DNA of 64,000 nucleotides from contig JAJYWN010000034.1 of assembly GCA_021791495.1 (NCBI GenBank), forward strand, positions 1-64,000. The letters are read 5' to 3'. Below, in pieces: positions 25,913 to 35,885 of this stretch; the first letter of the stretch is position 1; each line of letters begins with the position of its first letter. Below the pieces are notes generated by a model, which was given only the letters and a program-made list of their open reading frames with translations, was not told the origin of the DNA and did not search any database. Made by a program: the position numbers and the translations under genes. The DNA is from Bacillota bacterium. GTDB taxonomy: Bacteria; Bacillota; Sulfobacillia; JAJYWN01.

Positions 25913-26169
25913 CCTCGGGCGTCCTCCTGTTTCGCCTCTTCCTTCCTATCTCGGATCAGTTCATCTACCAGGCTCTCGCCATCTTTCCGGAGTTGTCGGA
26001 AGATGCCACGTCCCTGTTGGATGGCGTTTGCCAGACGAAGCACACGAAACTCTCCGGGCCTCACAGGTTCCACCACCACGGCGTCACCCTCGTGGAAATC
26101 TAGTTCCTTGCGGATTTCCGCGGGTATGCACAGCCGTCCTCGCTCATCCAGCATCGCCCGAACCCCCAT
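25909..26169 (-). CDS. vapB: AbrB/SpoVT-type antitoxin (VapB-like)
   Basis: An 86-residue protein with an N-terminal swapped-hairpin DNA-binding domain (MLDERGRLCIPAEIRKELDFHEGDAVVVE) and a C-terminal helix that would bind the PIN toxin (IFRQLRKDGESLVDELI). ATG at 26169 is preferred over a GTG nine bases earlier because AGGAGG lies eight bases upstream. Antitoxins of this type repress their own promoter, expected in the 120-base gap before it. Confidence 0.88.
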   Translation of the reverse strand: MGVRAMLDERGRLCIPAEIRKELDFHEGDAVVVEPVRPGEFRVLRLANAIQQGRGIFRQLRKDGESLVDELIRDRKEEAKQEDARG

Positions 26170-26288
26170 GCCACCCACCTCCTGTCTGCAAATGGGTCAT
26201 CGACGTAATGTGGGTCAATCCGATTATATCCCATTTCTCACATGTCTGGTACACTCGGCACACAAGACTCGAACGAAGAGGGAGGGTA

Positions 26289-27785
26289 TTACCCTCTGAC
26301 CACGGCCATAATGGCCCGGCCGACCTTGGGCTGTCCATTGGCCTTGCTCGCGCGCACCAAACATGTGGCCATGGCCGCGCCCGCCAGGAGGGTCAGGAAG
26401 TAATAGGTTCTGGAGAAGCCGCGGAGAAATAGCCCGGCGTCCACCACTCCAGCTGTCGCGGACGCGGCCGATCCGGCCCAAGCCGCGAACAAAGAACCTG
26501 CCAGGGCCGTCCCGGTCATCATCCCAATGTTGCGGATGGTGGCCACCATGCCGCCCGTCAGCCCGAGTTTACTGCGGGGAACGGCGCCCATGATGGAGCT
26601 GTTGTTGGGAGAGTTAAAGATGGAGGTGCCGATGCCCAGAAGCACCAGCCTGACCGCCACGTCGAAGTACGTGCTATTGGCGGTGAGCCCGCCAAGGAGG
26701 TAGAGAGAGACGCCGGTTAGCCCCATGCCCACGGTCGTCGGGACGATAATGCCGATACGGTCCGAGAGCCAGCCGGAAAGGGGAGACACCAAGGCGGTGG
26801 TGAGCGGCGTCGGCAGCATCAGGAGTCCGGCCTGGTAGGGGGAGTACCCCATCATCCTTTGCAGGTAGAAGGGCATCAGAAGGCTGTTGCCGTTAAGGAT
26901 GAGATAGGAGATCGGACCGGAGAGGTTCCCCATGGTGAAGGCCGGAATCCGGAAAAGGCCCAGGTCCAACATGGGATAAGGGCACCGCGACTCGCGGACG
27001 ATCAAAAGCCCCAACGCCACCATGCCCGCCGCAACCACCAGCCAGAGCTTGGGCGAGGCCCACCCCCAGGCGAAACCGCGTGACGCGATGGTCAGAAGCG
27101 CCATGACCACCGAAGACATGATCACCGCGCCAAGGTAGTCGAAGGGCTCCCTGGTCTTCCTTTCGGGGTCCACGGGGAGAATCGCCCGTCCGAAGGCGTA
27201 GCCGAAGAGGCCGAGGGGCAGATTCACAAAGAACACGGCCCGCCAGCCGGCCAGACCGACCAAGAGTCCGCCCACCGGTGGACCCGCCAGGGCGCCGGCG
27301 GCCACCACCGACGCCAGAATCCCGAGGGCTCTCCCACGCTCCTCCGCTGGGAAAGTAATGGTGGTGATGGACATGGTGTTGGCGACCAGCATGGACCCGC
27401 CCGTGGCCTGGACCAAACGAAAAGCCAAGACCATGGGCAGGTTCTGCGCGAGCCCGCACGCCGCCGAGCCGGCGGTGTAGAGGAGAAAGCCGGTGGTGAA
27501 GATCCGCTTGCGTCCCACCGAGTCCCCCAGGCGCCCGAACACCGGGAGCAGGGAGGACGTCGCCAGGAGGTAGATGCTGATCACCAGTTGGACGCTGCCC
27601 ACGCCAGCCTTCAGCGCCGTGGACATCTGCGGAAGGGCCACGGCGACCACGCCGGAGGTTAGGTTGTTCATGAACGAGGCTGTGGTCACCGTGGCCAACA
27701 CGATCCACCGGTATGAGGGGCGCGATTGCAGCGACTCACGGACGCCCGCGTAGCGCTTCTCTAGATTAGTGGCGGGAACGGACAC
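26289..27785 (-). CDS. MFS multidrug exporter, DHA2 (EmrB/QacA) type
   Basis: A 498-residue membrane protein with about 14 hydrophobic segments. It carries the MFS motif A between helices 2 and 3 (GRLGDSVGRKRIF) and motif C-like PPVGGLLVGL of drug:proton antiporters. It probably exports toxic compounds; the substrate is unknown. The GTG start follows GGAGG by seven bases. The cysteine synthase gene lies just upstream on the same strand, 41 bases away. Confidence 0.88.
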   Translation of the reverse strand: MSVPATNLEKRYAGVRESLQSRPSYRWIVLATVTTASFMNNLTSGVVAVALPQMSTALKAGVGSVQLVISIYLLATSSLLPVFGRLGDSVGRKRIFTTGFLLYTAGSAACGLAQNLPMVLAFRLVQATGGSMLVANTMSITTITFPAEERGRALGILASVVAAGALAGPPVGGLLVGLAGWRAVFFVNLPLGLFGYAFGRAILPVDPERKTREPFDYLGAVIMSSVVMALLTIASRGFAWGWASPKLWLVVAAGMVALGLLIVRESRCPYPMLDLGLFRIPAFTMGNLSGPISYLILNGNSLLMPFYLQRMMGYSPYQAGLLMLPTPLTTALVSPLSGWLSDRIGIIVPTTVGMGLTGVSLYLLGGLTANSTYFDVAVRLVLLGIGTSIFNSPNNSSIMGAVPRSKLGLTGGMVATIRNIGMMTGTALAGSLFAAWAGSAASATAGVVDAGLFLRGFSRTYYFLTLLAGAAMATCLVRASKANGQPKVGRAIMAVVRG

Positions 27786-27826
27786 TAGGGGGCCTCCGGA
27801 GTACGGCGTTGGCAGAAACTCGCCCG

Positions 27827-28804
27827 CTACTCGCCCGCCCCGGTCTGGTAGAGCTCGGTACTGAGGTACTTCAGCCCGGTATCGTTGACCACGGTCACCA
27901 CGCGCTGTCCGGCTTGCATCCTCCGGGCGACCTTGATGGCGCCGGCGACGTTGGCTCCCGAGGAGAAACCGGCGAAGATTCCCTCTTCCTTGGCCAGTCT
28001 CCTGGCAGTCTCAATGGCTTCCTCGTTGGTCACTGTCAGGACCTCGTCGGTTAGTTCCGGGCGATAGAACGGGGGAATCTGCCCGGTGGCGATACCCTGA
28101 ATCTTGTGGCCGGAGACGGGTCCCCCCGAGATCGGTGCCGAGGTCGCGGGCTCCAGCACGACGACTTTGATCTTAGGGTCGTGCTTCTTCAAGGCCGCCG
28201 CAACCCCCATGGCCGTGCCGGCCGACCCGACGGCGATGACGTAAGCGTCGAGCCGCCCGCCGGTCTGCCGGATGATTTCGGGGCCGGTCATCTCTTCGTG
28301 AACGCGAGGGTTGTTCGCATTGGTGAACTGGTCCACCCAGAAACCGTTTCGTTCCTCGGCGATCTCCTTGGCCCTGGCCTTGGCGCGCAGGTAGTCCGCG
28401 TTCGTCACCACGCCCCGGGGAGTCCCCGGCAACTGCGGAACGAGCGCTACCTCGGCCCCCAGAGCCAGCAGCATCTGCCGGCGCTCCTCGCTCATCGTGG
28501 CCGGTAGGACCGCGACCATGTGATACCCCAGCACCGCGCAGGCTATGGCGAGCCCAGTCCCCATGTTCCCAGAGGTCTGGCTCACCACCGTCATGCCCGG
28601 TTTCAGAATGCCGTCCCGCTCCGCTCCACGGATGATGCCCAGAGCGGTACGGTCCTTCACGCTGGCGCCGGGGCTGAAGTACTCCAGCTTCACCAGAACC
28701 TCGGCGGGTACGCCTTCGGTCAGATGGTTCAGGCGCACGAGCGGGGTGTTCCCAACGGTTTCTAGCACGTTAGCGGCGATATCGGTCAACTTGATCAGCC
28801 TCAC
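27827..28804 (-). CDS. cysK: PLP-dependent cysteine synthase family enzyme
   Basis: A 325-residue fold-type II PLP enzyme. The Schiff-base lysine is in SPGASVKDR and the substrate-binding loop reads QTSGNMGTG instead of the usual PTSGNTG; GGPVSGHKIQGI and EGIFAGFSSGAN are typical. It most likely forms cysteine from O-acetylserine and sulfide; a cystathionine beta-synthase or O-phosphoserine user is possible. The GTG start has only a weak ribosome binding site. Confidence 0.85.
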   Translation of the reverse strand: MRLIKLTDIAANVLETVGNTPLVRLNHLTEGVPAEVLVKLEYFSPGASVKDRTALGIIRGAERDGILKPGMTVVSQTSGNMGTGLAIACAVLGYHMVAVLPATMSEERRQMLLALGAEVALVPQLPGTPRGVVTNADYLRAKARAKEIAEERNGFWVDQFTNANNPRVHEEMTGPEIIRQTGGRLDAYVIAVGSAGTAMGVAAALKKHDPKIKVVVLEPATSAPISGGPVSGHKIQGIATGQIPPFYRPELTDEVLTVTNEEAIETARRLAKEEGIFAGFSSGANVAGAIKVARRMQAGQRVVTVVNDTGLKYLSTELYQTGAGE

Positions 28805-28962
28805 CTTGTATGGTTTCCGCTTCCACTCTCAGACACTATCATTTGTAACTTTCGCGGCCGCCCCACGACGTCCTGCACCTGAAACAAGTCGGCCCCTCTA
28901 CCGCGGAGAAATGGCAGGAGACGGATGGCGAAAGGAGAAGCCGACTTGCTGGAGGCAAGTGG

Positions 28963-29532
28963 ATGGAGCGGACTCTCGTGCGTGTTGAGTGTCTAGACGG
29001 CGGTCTACAACCCGTCACCGCCACCCTTGACCGTGTCCGGCTACACCCGGAGGAAATCGCCGGGCTTCTGGCGTGCGATGGCGATGAAGCCAGGTACTCT
29101 GAGTTTCGAGACTGGGCAGCCGATTGGTTCGGGCGGTCGGCGCGGCCCGAAGTCGCCCTCTGCGCCCGGCACGAAATCAGCCTCGTCGGAATGGTACGGC
29201 TGTGGCGGTCTCCCCACGTGGCAGACCGGTGGTTTGTCGAGGGACTTGTGGTTGCCCCGAACTGGCGGCGCCGTGGGGTGGCCACGCAGCTTCTTCAGCA
29301 GGCATTCCTTCTGCTGGACTCATTGGGCGTTCGCGGACTCTACGCCCACATCTCCAAGACAAACACGGCTTCTCAGCAGCTCTTCGAGAAGCTCGGGTTC
29401 ATCAGGGGGACCGATGCATACCTGAACAGCTGGGGAGAGCCCCGCGACGGAGTGGGATGGGAATACCGTATAGACCTGCCGCATGAACCTGACCGGACGG
29501 ACATGACGGACATGACGGACATGACCGGCTAG
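28963..29532 (+). CDS. GNAT-family N-acetyltransferase
   Basis: A 189-residue acyltransferase with the acetyl-CoA pyrophosphate loop VAPNWRRRGVATQLLQ and the C-terminal TASQQLFEKLGFIRG motif. Substrate unknown. GGAGG lies seven bases before the ATG. The protein ends in a TDMTDMTDM repeat coded by three copies of the nine-base unit GACGGACAT (about 29497-29523), probably an accidental extension. Its 3' end overlaps the next, convergent gene by four bases. Confidence 0.9.
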   Translation: MERTLVRVECLDGGLQPVTATLDRVRLHPEEIAGLLACDGDEARYSEFRDWAADWFGRSARPEVALCARHEISLVGMVRLWRSPHVADRWFVEGLVVAPNWRRRGVATQLLQQAFLLLDSLGVRGLYAHISKTNTASQQLFEKLGFIRGTDAYLNSWGEPRDGVGWEYRIDLPHEPDRTDMTDMTDMTG

Positions 29533-30449
29533 CCGACCGAGGGGGACCTGACCACCGCCGTCCCCCCGTGCCAGGTGACCCTGTTCAGCCCGCCATAGCG
29601 GGAGTTGTCCCCGAAACAGAAGTGGCACGTGCCCCTGACCGATTCGTCCTCCATGATGCAGCCGCTGACCTCCGCCTTGGCGTTGCCCCCAAAGCCCACC
29701 TCGGCCAGTTGGGAGTTCCGTGAGTCGACCGCGCGGCGGCCCAGCATCTCGGACCGATAGATCTGAAAGATAGGGTCGACCGAGCTCCTGCACCCTATCT
29801 CCGTGAGCCTCCCACCTTCCACGGTCAAGGCGACCGGGGTGGACACCCTGCCAAGGAAGACGCCGACGTCGGCCACGATGGTGCCGTTCACCGACTCCTC
29901 CACCGGGCTGGTTAGAAGCTCCCGCCCATGGATCATCCACTGTCGCGGGACGAAGGTGATGTCCGTCCCACCGGGGGCGATGAGGTGGGTGAAGCTCCCG
30001 GGCACGGCGCGACGACTCATCTCCCGCTGCAGATTCTCCAGATAGGCCCGGTCGTCGGATGGGTCGGAAGAGTAGACCCGGAGCACGCTGCCCAAGGGCA
30101 TGACTTCGTCGAAAAAGACGGGACGGCAGGCCACCTCCAGTCGAGGGCCCCCATCGTGGCGGAAAAGCTTCTGCAGACCCAACTCCGACCACATCCGGTG
30201 AGATGACAGCACCATGAGTCCATCTGCTGGATTGGTGAGGATCTCGGACATCTCCACCGGCCATTCGCCGAGAGGAGACGTCATCTCGACCATGACCGGG
30301 CGGGCTCCCCGCGCCAAGAGGCCGGAACGCAAGACCTCGGCCAGCGATGCTTTCTGAGCATCGAAGAGGATGCCCACTCTCCGACCCGGCGGGACATTGA
30401 AGAAGTGGGTCAGGATCGAATCGGCGGCACGCGCCAGATCCGGGTTCAT
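29529..30449 (-). CDS. M29 aminopeptidase-like protein
   Basis: A 306-residue protein that resembles the C-terminal part of thermophilic (M29) aminopeptidases: GGTDITFVPRQ, a SPVEESVNGTIVAD block and a HFCFGDNSRYGGLNR ending. In M29 enzymes these blocks carry metal ligands; not all can be matched here, so peptidase activity is uncertain. Related proteins occur in some peptide-natural-product clusters. ATG at 30449 follows GGAGGAGG at ideal spacing; the longer frame upstream is not needed. Confidence 0.65.
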   Translation of the reverse strand: MNPDLARAADSILTHFFNVPPGRRVGILFDAQKASLAEVLRSGLLARGARPVMVEMTSPLGEWPVEMSEILTNPADGLMVLSSHRMWSELGLQKLFRHDGGPRLEVACRPVFFDEVMPLGSVLRVYSSDPSDDRAYLENLQREMSRRAVPGSFTHLIAPGGTDITFVPRQWMIHGRELLTSPVEESVNGTIVADVGVFLGRVSTPVALTVEGGRLTEIGCRSSVDPIFQIYRSEMLGRRAVDSRNSQLAEVGFGGNAKAEVSGCIMEDESVRGTCHFCFGDNSRYGGLNRVTWHGGTAVVRSPSVG

Positions 30450-30589
30450 GGGGCCACCTCCTCCGTCATGGTCGCGCCTGACTTCACCCCGTTCTCCAGA
30501 CAGAAGATCGCCTCCTCCCGGATTACTCCATCCGGACCCAGGAAGCTTCAGGGGCAGCGTGGTAGAATCATGCAGTGGGAGGCGCCACC

Positions 30590-31453
30590 GTGAGTACAAG
30601 CCCATTCGCCGGGACAGCCCAATACTACGCCAAGTACCGGCTCGACTATCCGGAGGCACTGATTGCCCTGGTCAGGGACGCCTTCCGCCTGGACGGACGC
30701 GGCCGGTTGCTCGATGTCGGCTGCGGTACCGGGAAACTAACCATCCCGCTTGGTAGGTACTTTGAGCACACTGTGGCCGTAGACCCGGATCCGGGGATGC
30801 TATGCGAGCTGGGGGACCAGTTGCGGCGCGGCGGCGAAGACAGCGACGGCGACGCCGCTCAAGCCGGCACCATCTCCACTCTCTTGGCCCGTGCCGAAGA
30901 ATGCCGGCCGCAGGAGTTGGGTACCTTCCGGCTCATCGCCAGCGGCGATGCCTTCCACTGGATGGACCGCGACCGGGTGCTCTGCCTGTGGCACCGGATG
31001 CTCGCGCCCGGTGCTATCCGGGATGAGTCAAGCACCAAGAGCGGCATAGCCATCGTAGGCACCGGCGGCGGCTCGATGAGCGCGCCGGCGGACTGGCAAA
31101 AGGCCGTCTGGGACGTGATCCGGCGTTGGCTCGGCCCGGAGCGGCGAAACGCCGGATGGCAGAAAGACGCCCGCCGCCACGAAGATGTCATCAAGGAGAG
31201 CGGGCTATTCACCATCACGGCCGTGGGCGCCGTGCCCGCGACCCACGTGCGCGACGTGGACTCCATCATCGGTTTCCTCTACTCCACGTCCTTTTGCAGC
31301 AGGTCCCTTCTGGGCGAAAACGCGCCACGCTTTGAAGAGGATCTGCGCCGTACGCTCCTGAAGGTCGAACCCAGCGGCCGGTTCTTGGAGGAGGTCAGCG
31401 CCGGGTACATCCTTGCCAGGCCGCTGGCGGTCTCGAGTGGAAGAAGCGAGTAG
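30590..31453 (+). CDS. Class I SAM-dependent methyltransferase
   Basis: A 287-residue protein with SAM-binding motif I LLDVGCGTGKLTIPL, the acidic residue after strand 2 in VAVDPDPGM, and a DAFHWMD segment common in UbiE/trans-aconitate-type methyltransferases. Substrate unknown. GTG at 30590 follows GGGAGG by seven bases; an upstream GTG at 30575 is less well placed. Confidence 0.85.
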   Translation: MSTSPFAGTAQYYAKYRLDYPEALIALVRDAFRLDGRGRLLDVGCGTGKLTIPLGRYFEHTVAVDPDPGMLCELGDQLRRGGEDSDGDAAQAGTISTLLARAEECRPQELGTFRLIASGDAFHWMDRDRVLCLWHRMLAPGAIRDESSTKSGIAIVGTGGGSMSAPADWQKAVWDVIRRWLGPERRNAGWQKDARRHEDVIKESGLFTITAVGAVPATHVRDVDSIIGFLYSTSFCSRSLLGENAPRFEEDLRRTLLKVEPSGRFLEEVSAGYILARPLAVSSGRSE

Positions 31454-31484
31454 CCGTGAGGATCGGTGATGATCGTCGGCGCCG

Positions 31485-31933
31485 CTATCTGACGGACTCC
31501 TGGTCCTTGCCTTTGCCCTTGTCCTTGGCCATCTCTTCGATGCGCCCAGCCACGTTAAAGATGATGGGTGGGCTTATCGGAGGCAGTGGCCGGCCGGCCT
31601 TGATGTAATCGGAGAGGTACACATCCAAATGCGTGGCCAGACGAAATCCACCGGCCCGAAAGGAATAAGGATTACCATAGGCCGGGCACCGGCGTTTACG
31701 GTGCGGTGGAACTCCGACCACCAGTAGCTGGGGGAGGCGACGAAGGTAACGTTGGGGTTCTGCATTTTCAAGAGGAAACCATTGTACGGTTTGTAGCGCC
31801 TCAGTTTGGTGACGAACTGGAGGACCTCCAAGTAGCCCGCACTGGTCTCGTACAGGCGGCTGCGGAGGAAAAGCTCATCTAGAGACTGCTGGTCGTCGTC
31901 CAGGAACGGTAGCGATGTTTGGGGCGGCATCAC
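31485..31933 (-). pseudogene. Frameshifted gene for a conserved protein of unknown function
   Basis: Two minus-strand frames form one protein. The first (31933 to about 31640) reads FVTKLRRYKPYNGFLLKMQNP, then TFVASPSYWW and GARPMVILIPFGPV, a pattern seen at the start of ImmA/IrrE-associated and related conserved proteins. The second (about 31640 to 31485) continues with THLDVYLSDYIKAG and a Lys-rich end. They join if one base is missing near 31640. The product is shorter than the larger relatives, so it may also be truncated. Confidence 0.55.
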
Positions 31934-32005
31934 CCTTGCTCCCTCCCCCTGACCCCTCGGGCGTCCCTCTTCTGGCCCTGGCCAGGAATTCCTTTCGACG
32001 CGCCT

Positions 32006-33325
32006 CTAGCAGGCGCCATCCCCAGGTTCCGTGGCGAGCGCCCGCCGCACCAGACTTACAGACTCCTCCACGATCCTATCCCCGGCGGCCGCCGCCAGAA
32101 TGCCCTGCCGTTCTGACCTGCCAGGAATGTTGCCCAGCGTGCCGTTGGCCGGCGCCACGATGAGCAGATAGGGTGGCGCCACGCGGTCCCGGATCTCCGC
32201 CTCTCGGGCAGTGTGAAGTTCGCCCTCGACGCCGAGGAAGTAGATAGGACCCACTCTGATGATCTGCACTTCCGACGGTGTGGTGGCGACCTTCACACTT
32301 CTGACCGTCTCCAGTTGCCGACAGGCCCGCTCCCAATAGACATACTGCTCCATCACCGCGCCCATGACCATGTTGTAGGTGGGGTTGCCAGACGCGGCGT
32401 CCGGGGCTTCACGGATGGTTCTATCCAAGACGGCCCGTTGCTTGTTAACGGCCGCCTGAAGCTCGTCTCCGGTGGGAAGAGGGCCGACGGGAACATCGAT
32501 GATGGTGCTGAGAGAACACACCCGGTCTACCTCGACCGGCTCGAGATTGTCCTGGATAGCCAGGAGTTGTTCCACCAGGGCCCGACCCAGTCGGTCAACT
32601 TCAGCATAAGTCTGTTCGCGGCGGGTGCTGCGGGTGCTGACGTCGCCGGCGGCGCCCATCAACAATACCACCTGGGCCCCGCCCAGAGCCGCGCCCAACA
32701 CGTCGCAGGCCACGCCCACGAAATCCGATGAGGTCAAGAGGTTCTGCCATCCCAAGATGCTGGGGTGGCAAGCATAGGAGACCACCGCGCCTTTGACGGT
32801 GCCGTCGCACCGGATGAACTCGAGCAAGCCGGCGTATGGCTGGTAAGGAAGGTCCCGACGATCGCGGGTGGTCCCGATGCCTTCGATCGGCTGCCGTGTC
32901 GCAAGGAGGAGGCATTCCTCCCGGTCCCCGAGGGCCTCTTCGACGGAGCGGGCGGTGGCCTCGACCACCCTCTCGACGTAGTCCGGTTCGCCGAAGAAGT
33001 CCGGATCAATGCCTGGCGCGGCCGCTTCCACGCCGACGCCTCCTGGTGCGGAATGCACATGGGTGTGGGAGATGATGACCTGGGGTCCAGGGAGCCCGGT
33101 GCGCCTCTCGATTCGTGCCCGCGCCTCCCGGACCACCCAGGACATGTTCACAGCCAGATCACAGCTAACCAGAGCGACGGTCGCCGTCCCTTGGCTCACG
33201 GCGACGGTCCGTGCCCAAAGCGGATCGTGGTGGCCCACCACCGGGAGCCGACGCTCCGTAGCGAAGCAACCGAACCTCGTCCCGACGGGCGGCGTGATGT
33301 CCGCTTTTCCAAAACCGGCCTTCAA
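32006..33325 (-). CDS. Neutral/alkaline ceramidase-like hydrolase
   Basis: A 439-residue protein with the ceramidase-type N-terminal domain: KAGFGKADITPP at the start, a SHTHVHSAPGG zinc-binding motif near residue 95, and a SYACHPSILG segment with another His. The family hydrolyses amide-linked lipids; bacterial members without a signal peptide have unknown substrates. No export signal is seen. TTG at 33325 follows AAGGAGGG; the longer frame to 33595 overlaps the divergent gene's ribosome binding site and is unlikely. Confidence 0.8.
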   Translation of the reverse strand: MKAGFGKADITPPVGTRFGCFATERRLPVVGHHDPLWARTVAVSQGTATVALVSCDLAVNMSWVVREARARIERRTGLPGPQVIISHTHVHSAPGGVGVEAAAPGIDPDFFGEPDYVERVVEATARSVEEALGDREECLLLATRQPIEGIGTTRDRRDLPYQPYAGLLEFIRCDGTVKGAVVSYACHPSILGWQNLLTSSDFVGVACDVLGAALGGAQVVLLMGAAGDVSTRSTRREQTYAEVDRLGRALVEQLLAIQDNLEPVEVDRVCSLSTIIDVPVGPLPTGDELQAAVNKQRAVLDRTIREAPDAASGNPTYNMVMGAVMEQYVYWERACRQLETVRSVKVATTPSEVQIIRVGPIYFLGVEGELHTAREAEIRDRVAPPYLLIVAPANGTLGNIPGRSERQGILAAAAGDRIVEESVSLVRRALATEPGDGAC

Positions 33326-33581
33326 CGCTATCCCTCCTTGACCGCTACTACGGCCCTGTGCGTCTCCAAAAGGGGATTTTGCCCCAGACCACCGTAACCC
33401 TCTGCCGCCCCTGCGGCAGGCTTTGGCGAGACGGCGGATAATACCATGTTGCGACGCGTGCCGTTCAGTTGGGAAAGCCGTACCTGGCCGGGGGCGAGTC
33501 CCGGCAAATACCGGGTAAGCCTGATCACGTAGGGCCGACCGGAAGCCCGGCCGGCGAAGGGCAGATAGGAGGACTCGGAAC

Positions 33582-34423
33582 ATGCTCGTCACCATGAAGG
33601 AGCAGCTCGTCCAGGCGAAAAGAGACGGTTATGGGATCGGCGCCTTCAACGTTTATAACCTTGAGACGGCGGTAGCCCTCTTCGAGGCCTTCGACGAGAC
33701 GCACTCGCCCGGCATCTTTCTGGCCGGCGGGCCCGATATCCCTCAAGTGCTCGCCATCGTCGAGTCTCTTGCCACCCAGGTGTACCCCCGCATCCCAGTC
33801 TCCATCATCCTTGACCACGGCCGCGACTATGAGGCGGCGGTACGGGCCATCCGCGCCGGGTTCACGGCCGTCATGATCGACGGTTCCTCCTTTTCTTTCG
33901 TAGAGAACGTCCGGGTGACTTCGGAGGTCGTCCACTTAGCCCACGCTGTGGGAGTGACCGTCGAGGCCGAGCTTGGCCACGTCGGGGGGGCGCGGCAGAC
34001 TCGGTGGAGGAGCGCCGAAGGCAGTTTACCAGGCCGGATGAGTGCCGGAAATTCGTGGAGCTCACCGGTGTCGACTGCCTGGCGGTGGCCATCGGCACTG
34101 CCCACGGTCTTTATAAAGCCGGGACACCCACCCTCGATCTGGACCTTTTGAGGGAACTGGTGGCTTCGACCGATATCCCCCTGGTGCTGCACGGTGGGAG
34201 CGACACGCCGCTGGAACAGATCCAGGCGGCCATCAAGATTGGTATCCAGAAAATCAACATCGCCACCGATATCAGGACGGCTTTCATCGCGGGGCTAAAG
34301 CAGGGGATCGCGGAGAACCCCGACGCCATCGACCCCAGGGTGTTCCTCAGGTCGGCCAAGCAACGCATGAAGGAAGAAGCGATCCGGAAGATCGAAGCCT
34401 TCGGCACCAGGAACCGCATCTAG
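33582..34423 (+). pseudogene. Class II fructose/ketose-bisphosphate aldolase, frameshifted
   Basis: The first frame (33582-33990) has the aldolase start YGIGAFNVYNLE, the zinc ligand His in IILDHGRD and VTVEAELGHVGG. The second frame (from about 33992 to 34423) continues with DSVEERRRQF, the zinc ligands in GTAHGLYKAG and LVLHGGSD, and NIATDIRTAF. They join exactly if the seven-G run at 33984 had eight. GGAGG precedes the ATG by nine bases. An intact gene would cleave a ketose bisphosphate, as FbaA or GatY does. Sequence error is as likely as a real mutation. Confidence 0.8.
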
Positions 34424-34906
34424 CCAAGAGGCAAACGAAAGGCAGAGCTGTAACCACAGAATAGAAACATCGCAAGCTTCTCGGTCGCTACTGGCCAGCT
34501 ACCGCGCAGCATTGGAGCGCTCATCGCCGACTGTCGCCAGGCCGGCGGCCGCCAGGGAGTCGCTGCCGAGGAGGGTGTCAAATTCTCGCCGACACCGCGG
34601 GGCTTCAAACTGTCAAGTTTCTTATACACCCCCTCCCTCTCGGATACCCACTGGGGTATAACAAGACTTCTTGTGGAACCGGCCTTGGGGGAGACTGCCA
34701 GTGAGCGCACAGCCTCTGTTAGATCTAAAATGCTTGTAGCTTGGGCGTTCTTGCTAGGACAGGGCATGGTGGTTCAGACAATCGTCTACAGGCTGCCTTC
34801 CAGACCCTGAAACTGGGGCGTGGTGGCGGGGGGTGCATGAGGAATTTGGCAGTCTGCGGACCGCAGCTGTCAAGAAAACTATAACCTCAAGGGAGGAGAT
34901 ACACGG
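34424..34906. other. 483-base stretch with no recognisable gene
   Basis: Neither strand shows a frame with protein-like composition and a start signal. A minus-strand frame at 34420-34767 is probably chance. No promoter pair with good spacing was found. Confidence 0.4.
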
Positions 34907-35500
34907 ATGCGCGCAACTCACCGTTTCGACCCGCAGCACATGGGGCGCCTGGTTAGCCCCGAACGGCGAAAGATGCTGGACCCCGTTAAAGCACTGGACT
35001 GTCTGGAGTTACGCCCGGGGATGGTGCTCGTAGACTTGGGCGCCGGTCCTGGTTTCTTCACTCTGGACGCGGCCCGCAGGGTGGCTCCTGACGGCAAGGT
35101 GCTGGCCATCGACATCTCCCAGGAGATGCTGGACCTCTGCGTGCAACGAGCCGCCGGAGAGGGAATCAAAAACGTGGTGCCAGTGCTGGCCTCCACCGGA
35201 TCACGCGGGTACCCGGTAGCCCCCGCTAGCGTCGACGCCGTCCTGATGGCAATGGTGCTGCATGAAGCGGACTCGCCCGCTCGGATGTTGAGCGAGGTGC
35301 GCCGCATGTTGAAACCAGGCGGCGCCGTGCTGCTGGCGGAGTGGAAGAAAGAGGAATCGGCCATGGGTCCCCCGCTGGAGCACCGCCTGAGCCCGCGGGA
35401 AGCCACGGAGGGATTTGGGGCCGCCGGCTTCATCCGGAGTAATGATGGCTGCGAGGTCGGGCCCCACCATTACGCCCTCCGGTTTGACCTGCCTAGGTAG
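34907..35500 (+). CDS. Class I SAM-dependent methyltransferase
   Basis: A 197-residue UbiE-like methyltransferase: MVLVDLGAGPGFFTL is motif I, VLAIDISQEML follows strand 2, and RRMLKPGGAVLLAEW is the post-motif. The opening HRFDPQHMGRLVSPERR is typical of small methyltransferases in anaerobes, some linked to arsenic or metal handling, but the substrate is not shown. GGGAGGAG lies nine bases before the ATG. Its last 30 bases overlap the end of an oppositely oriented gene fragment, so its C-terminus may have been altered by that rearrangement. Confidence 0.87.
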   Translation: MRATHRFDPQHMGRLVSPERRKMLDPVKALDCLELRPGMVLVDLGAGPGFFTLDAARRVAPDGKVLAIDISQEMLDLCVQRAAGEGIKNVVPVLASTGSRGYPVAPASVDAVLMAMVLHEADSPARMLSEVRRMLKPGGAVLLAEWKKEESAMGPPLEHRLSPREATEGFGAAGFIRSNDGCEVGPHHYALRFDLPR

Positions 35501-35885
35501 GCGAAGAAGATCATGCTGTAGTACATCCGCTTGGCTTCCTCGTAGTCTTCAGGCCGCGGCTTCCGCCCGACCATGGCCCCGGAGGGGAAGGGGACGAACA
35601 TGCGCTCCGGAAGCTTGTCGTCTTCTTCGGAGAACCATTGACGCAGGTTAAAGACCCTGGTCAAGGTGACAGCGCGCCGCGCCACATCATGGCCCGCACT
35701 TTCTCGGCATCCAGACTGTCGAAGGGCATGGGCGACAGAACTCCCAGCGTCCGTAGTTCCTGGATGACGGCCCCTTCCTTGGCGTAGCCAATGTCGTGGA
35801 AGTTATGGCTGTGGCCGGCGCCGGCGGGTAAATGCGAGCAGATTGCTGCTACCGCCACCGTGACTACGAATGGGCCATACATCAC
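35470..35885 (-). pseudogene. Aldehyde:ferredoxin oxidoreductase, internal fragment
   Basis: Two minus-strand frames match the C-terminal half of tungsten-dependent aldehyde:ferredoxin oxidoreductases: HLPAGAGHSHNFHD with VIQELRTLGVLSP, then TLTRVFNLRQWFSEEDDKLPER and YEEAKRMYYSM. A missing base near 35675 separates them. The N-terminal tungstopterin and FeS parts are absent and the usual C-terminal GWD end is replaced, so the fragment is cut at both sides (about 35870 and 35515). Not functional. Confidence 0.65.

Noticed and set aside
29320..30264. Long minus-strand frame antisense or out of frame to the M29-like and GNAT genes
   Set aside because: Composition is that of a shifted frame of the real genes, rich in Gly, Arg and Pro without any motif.
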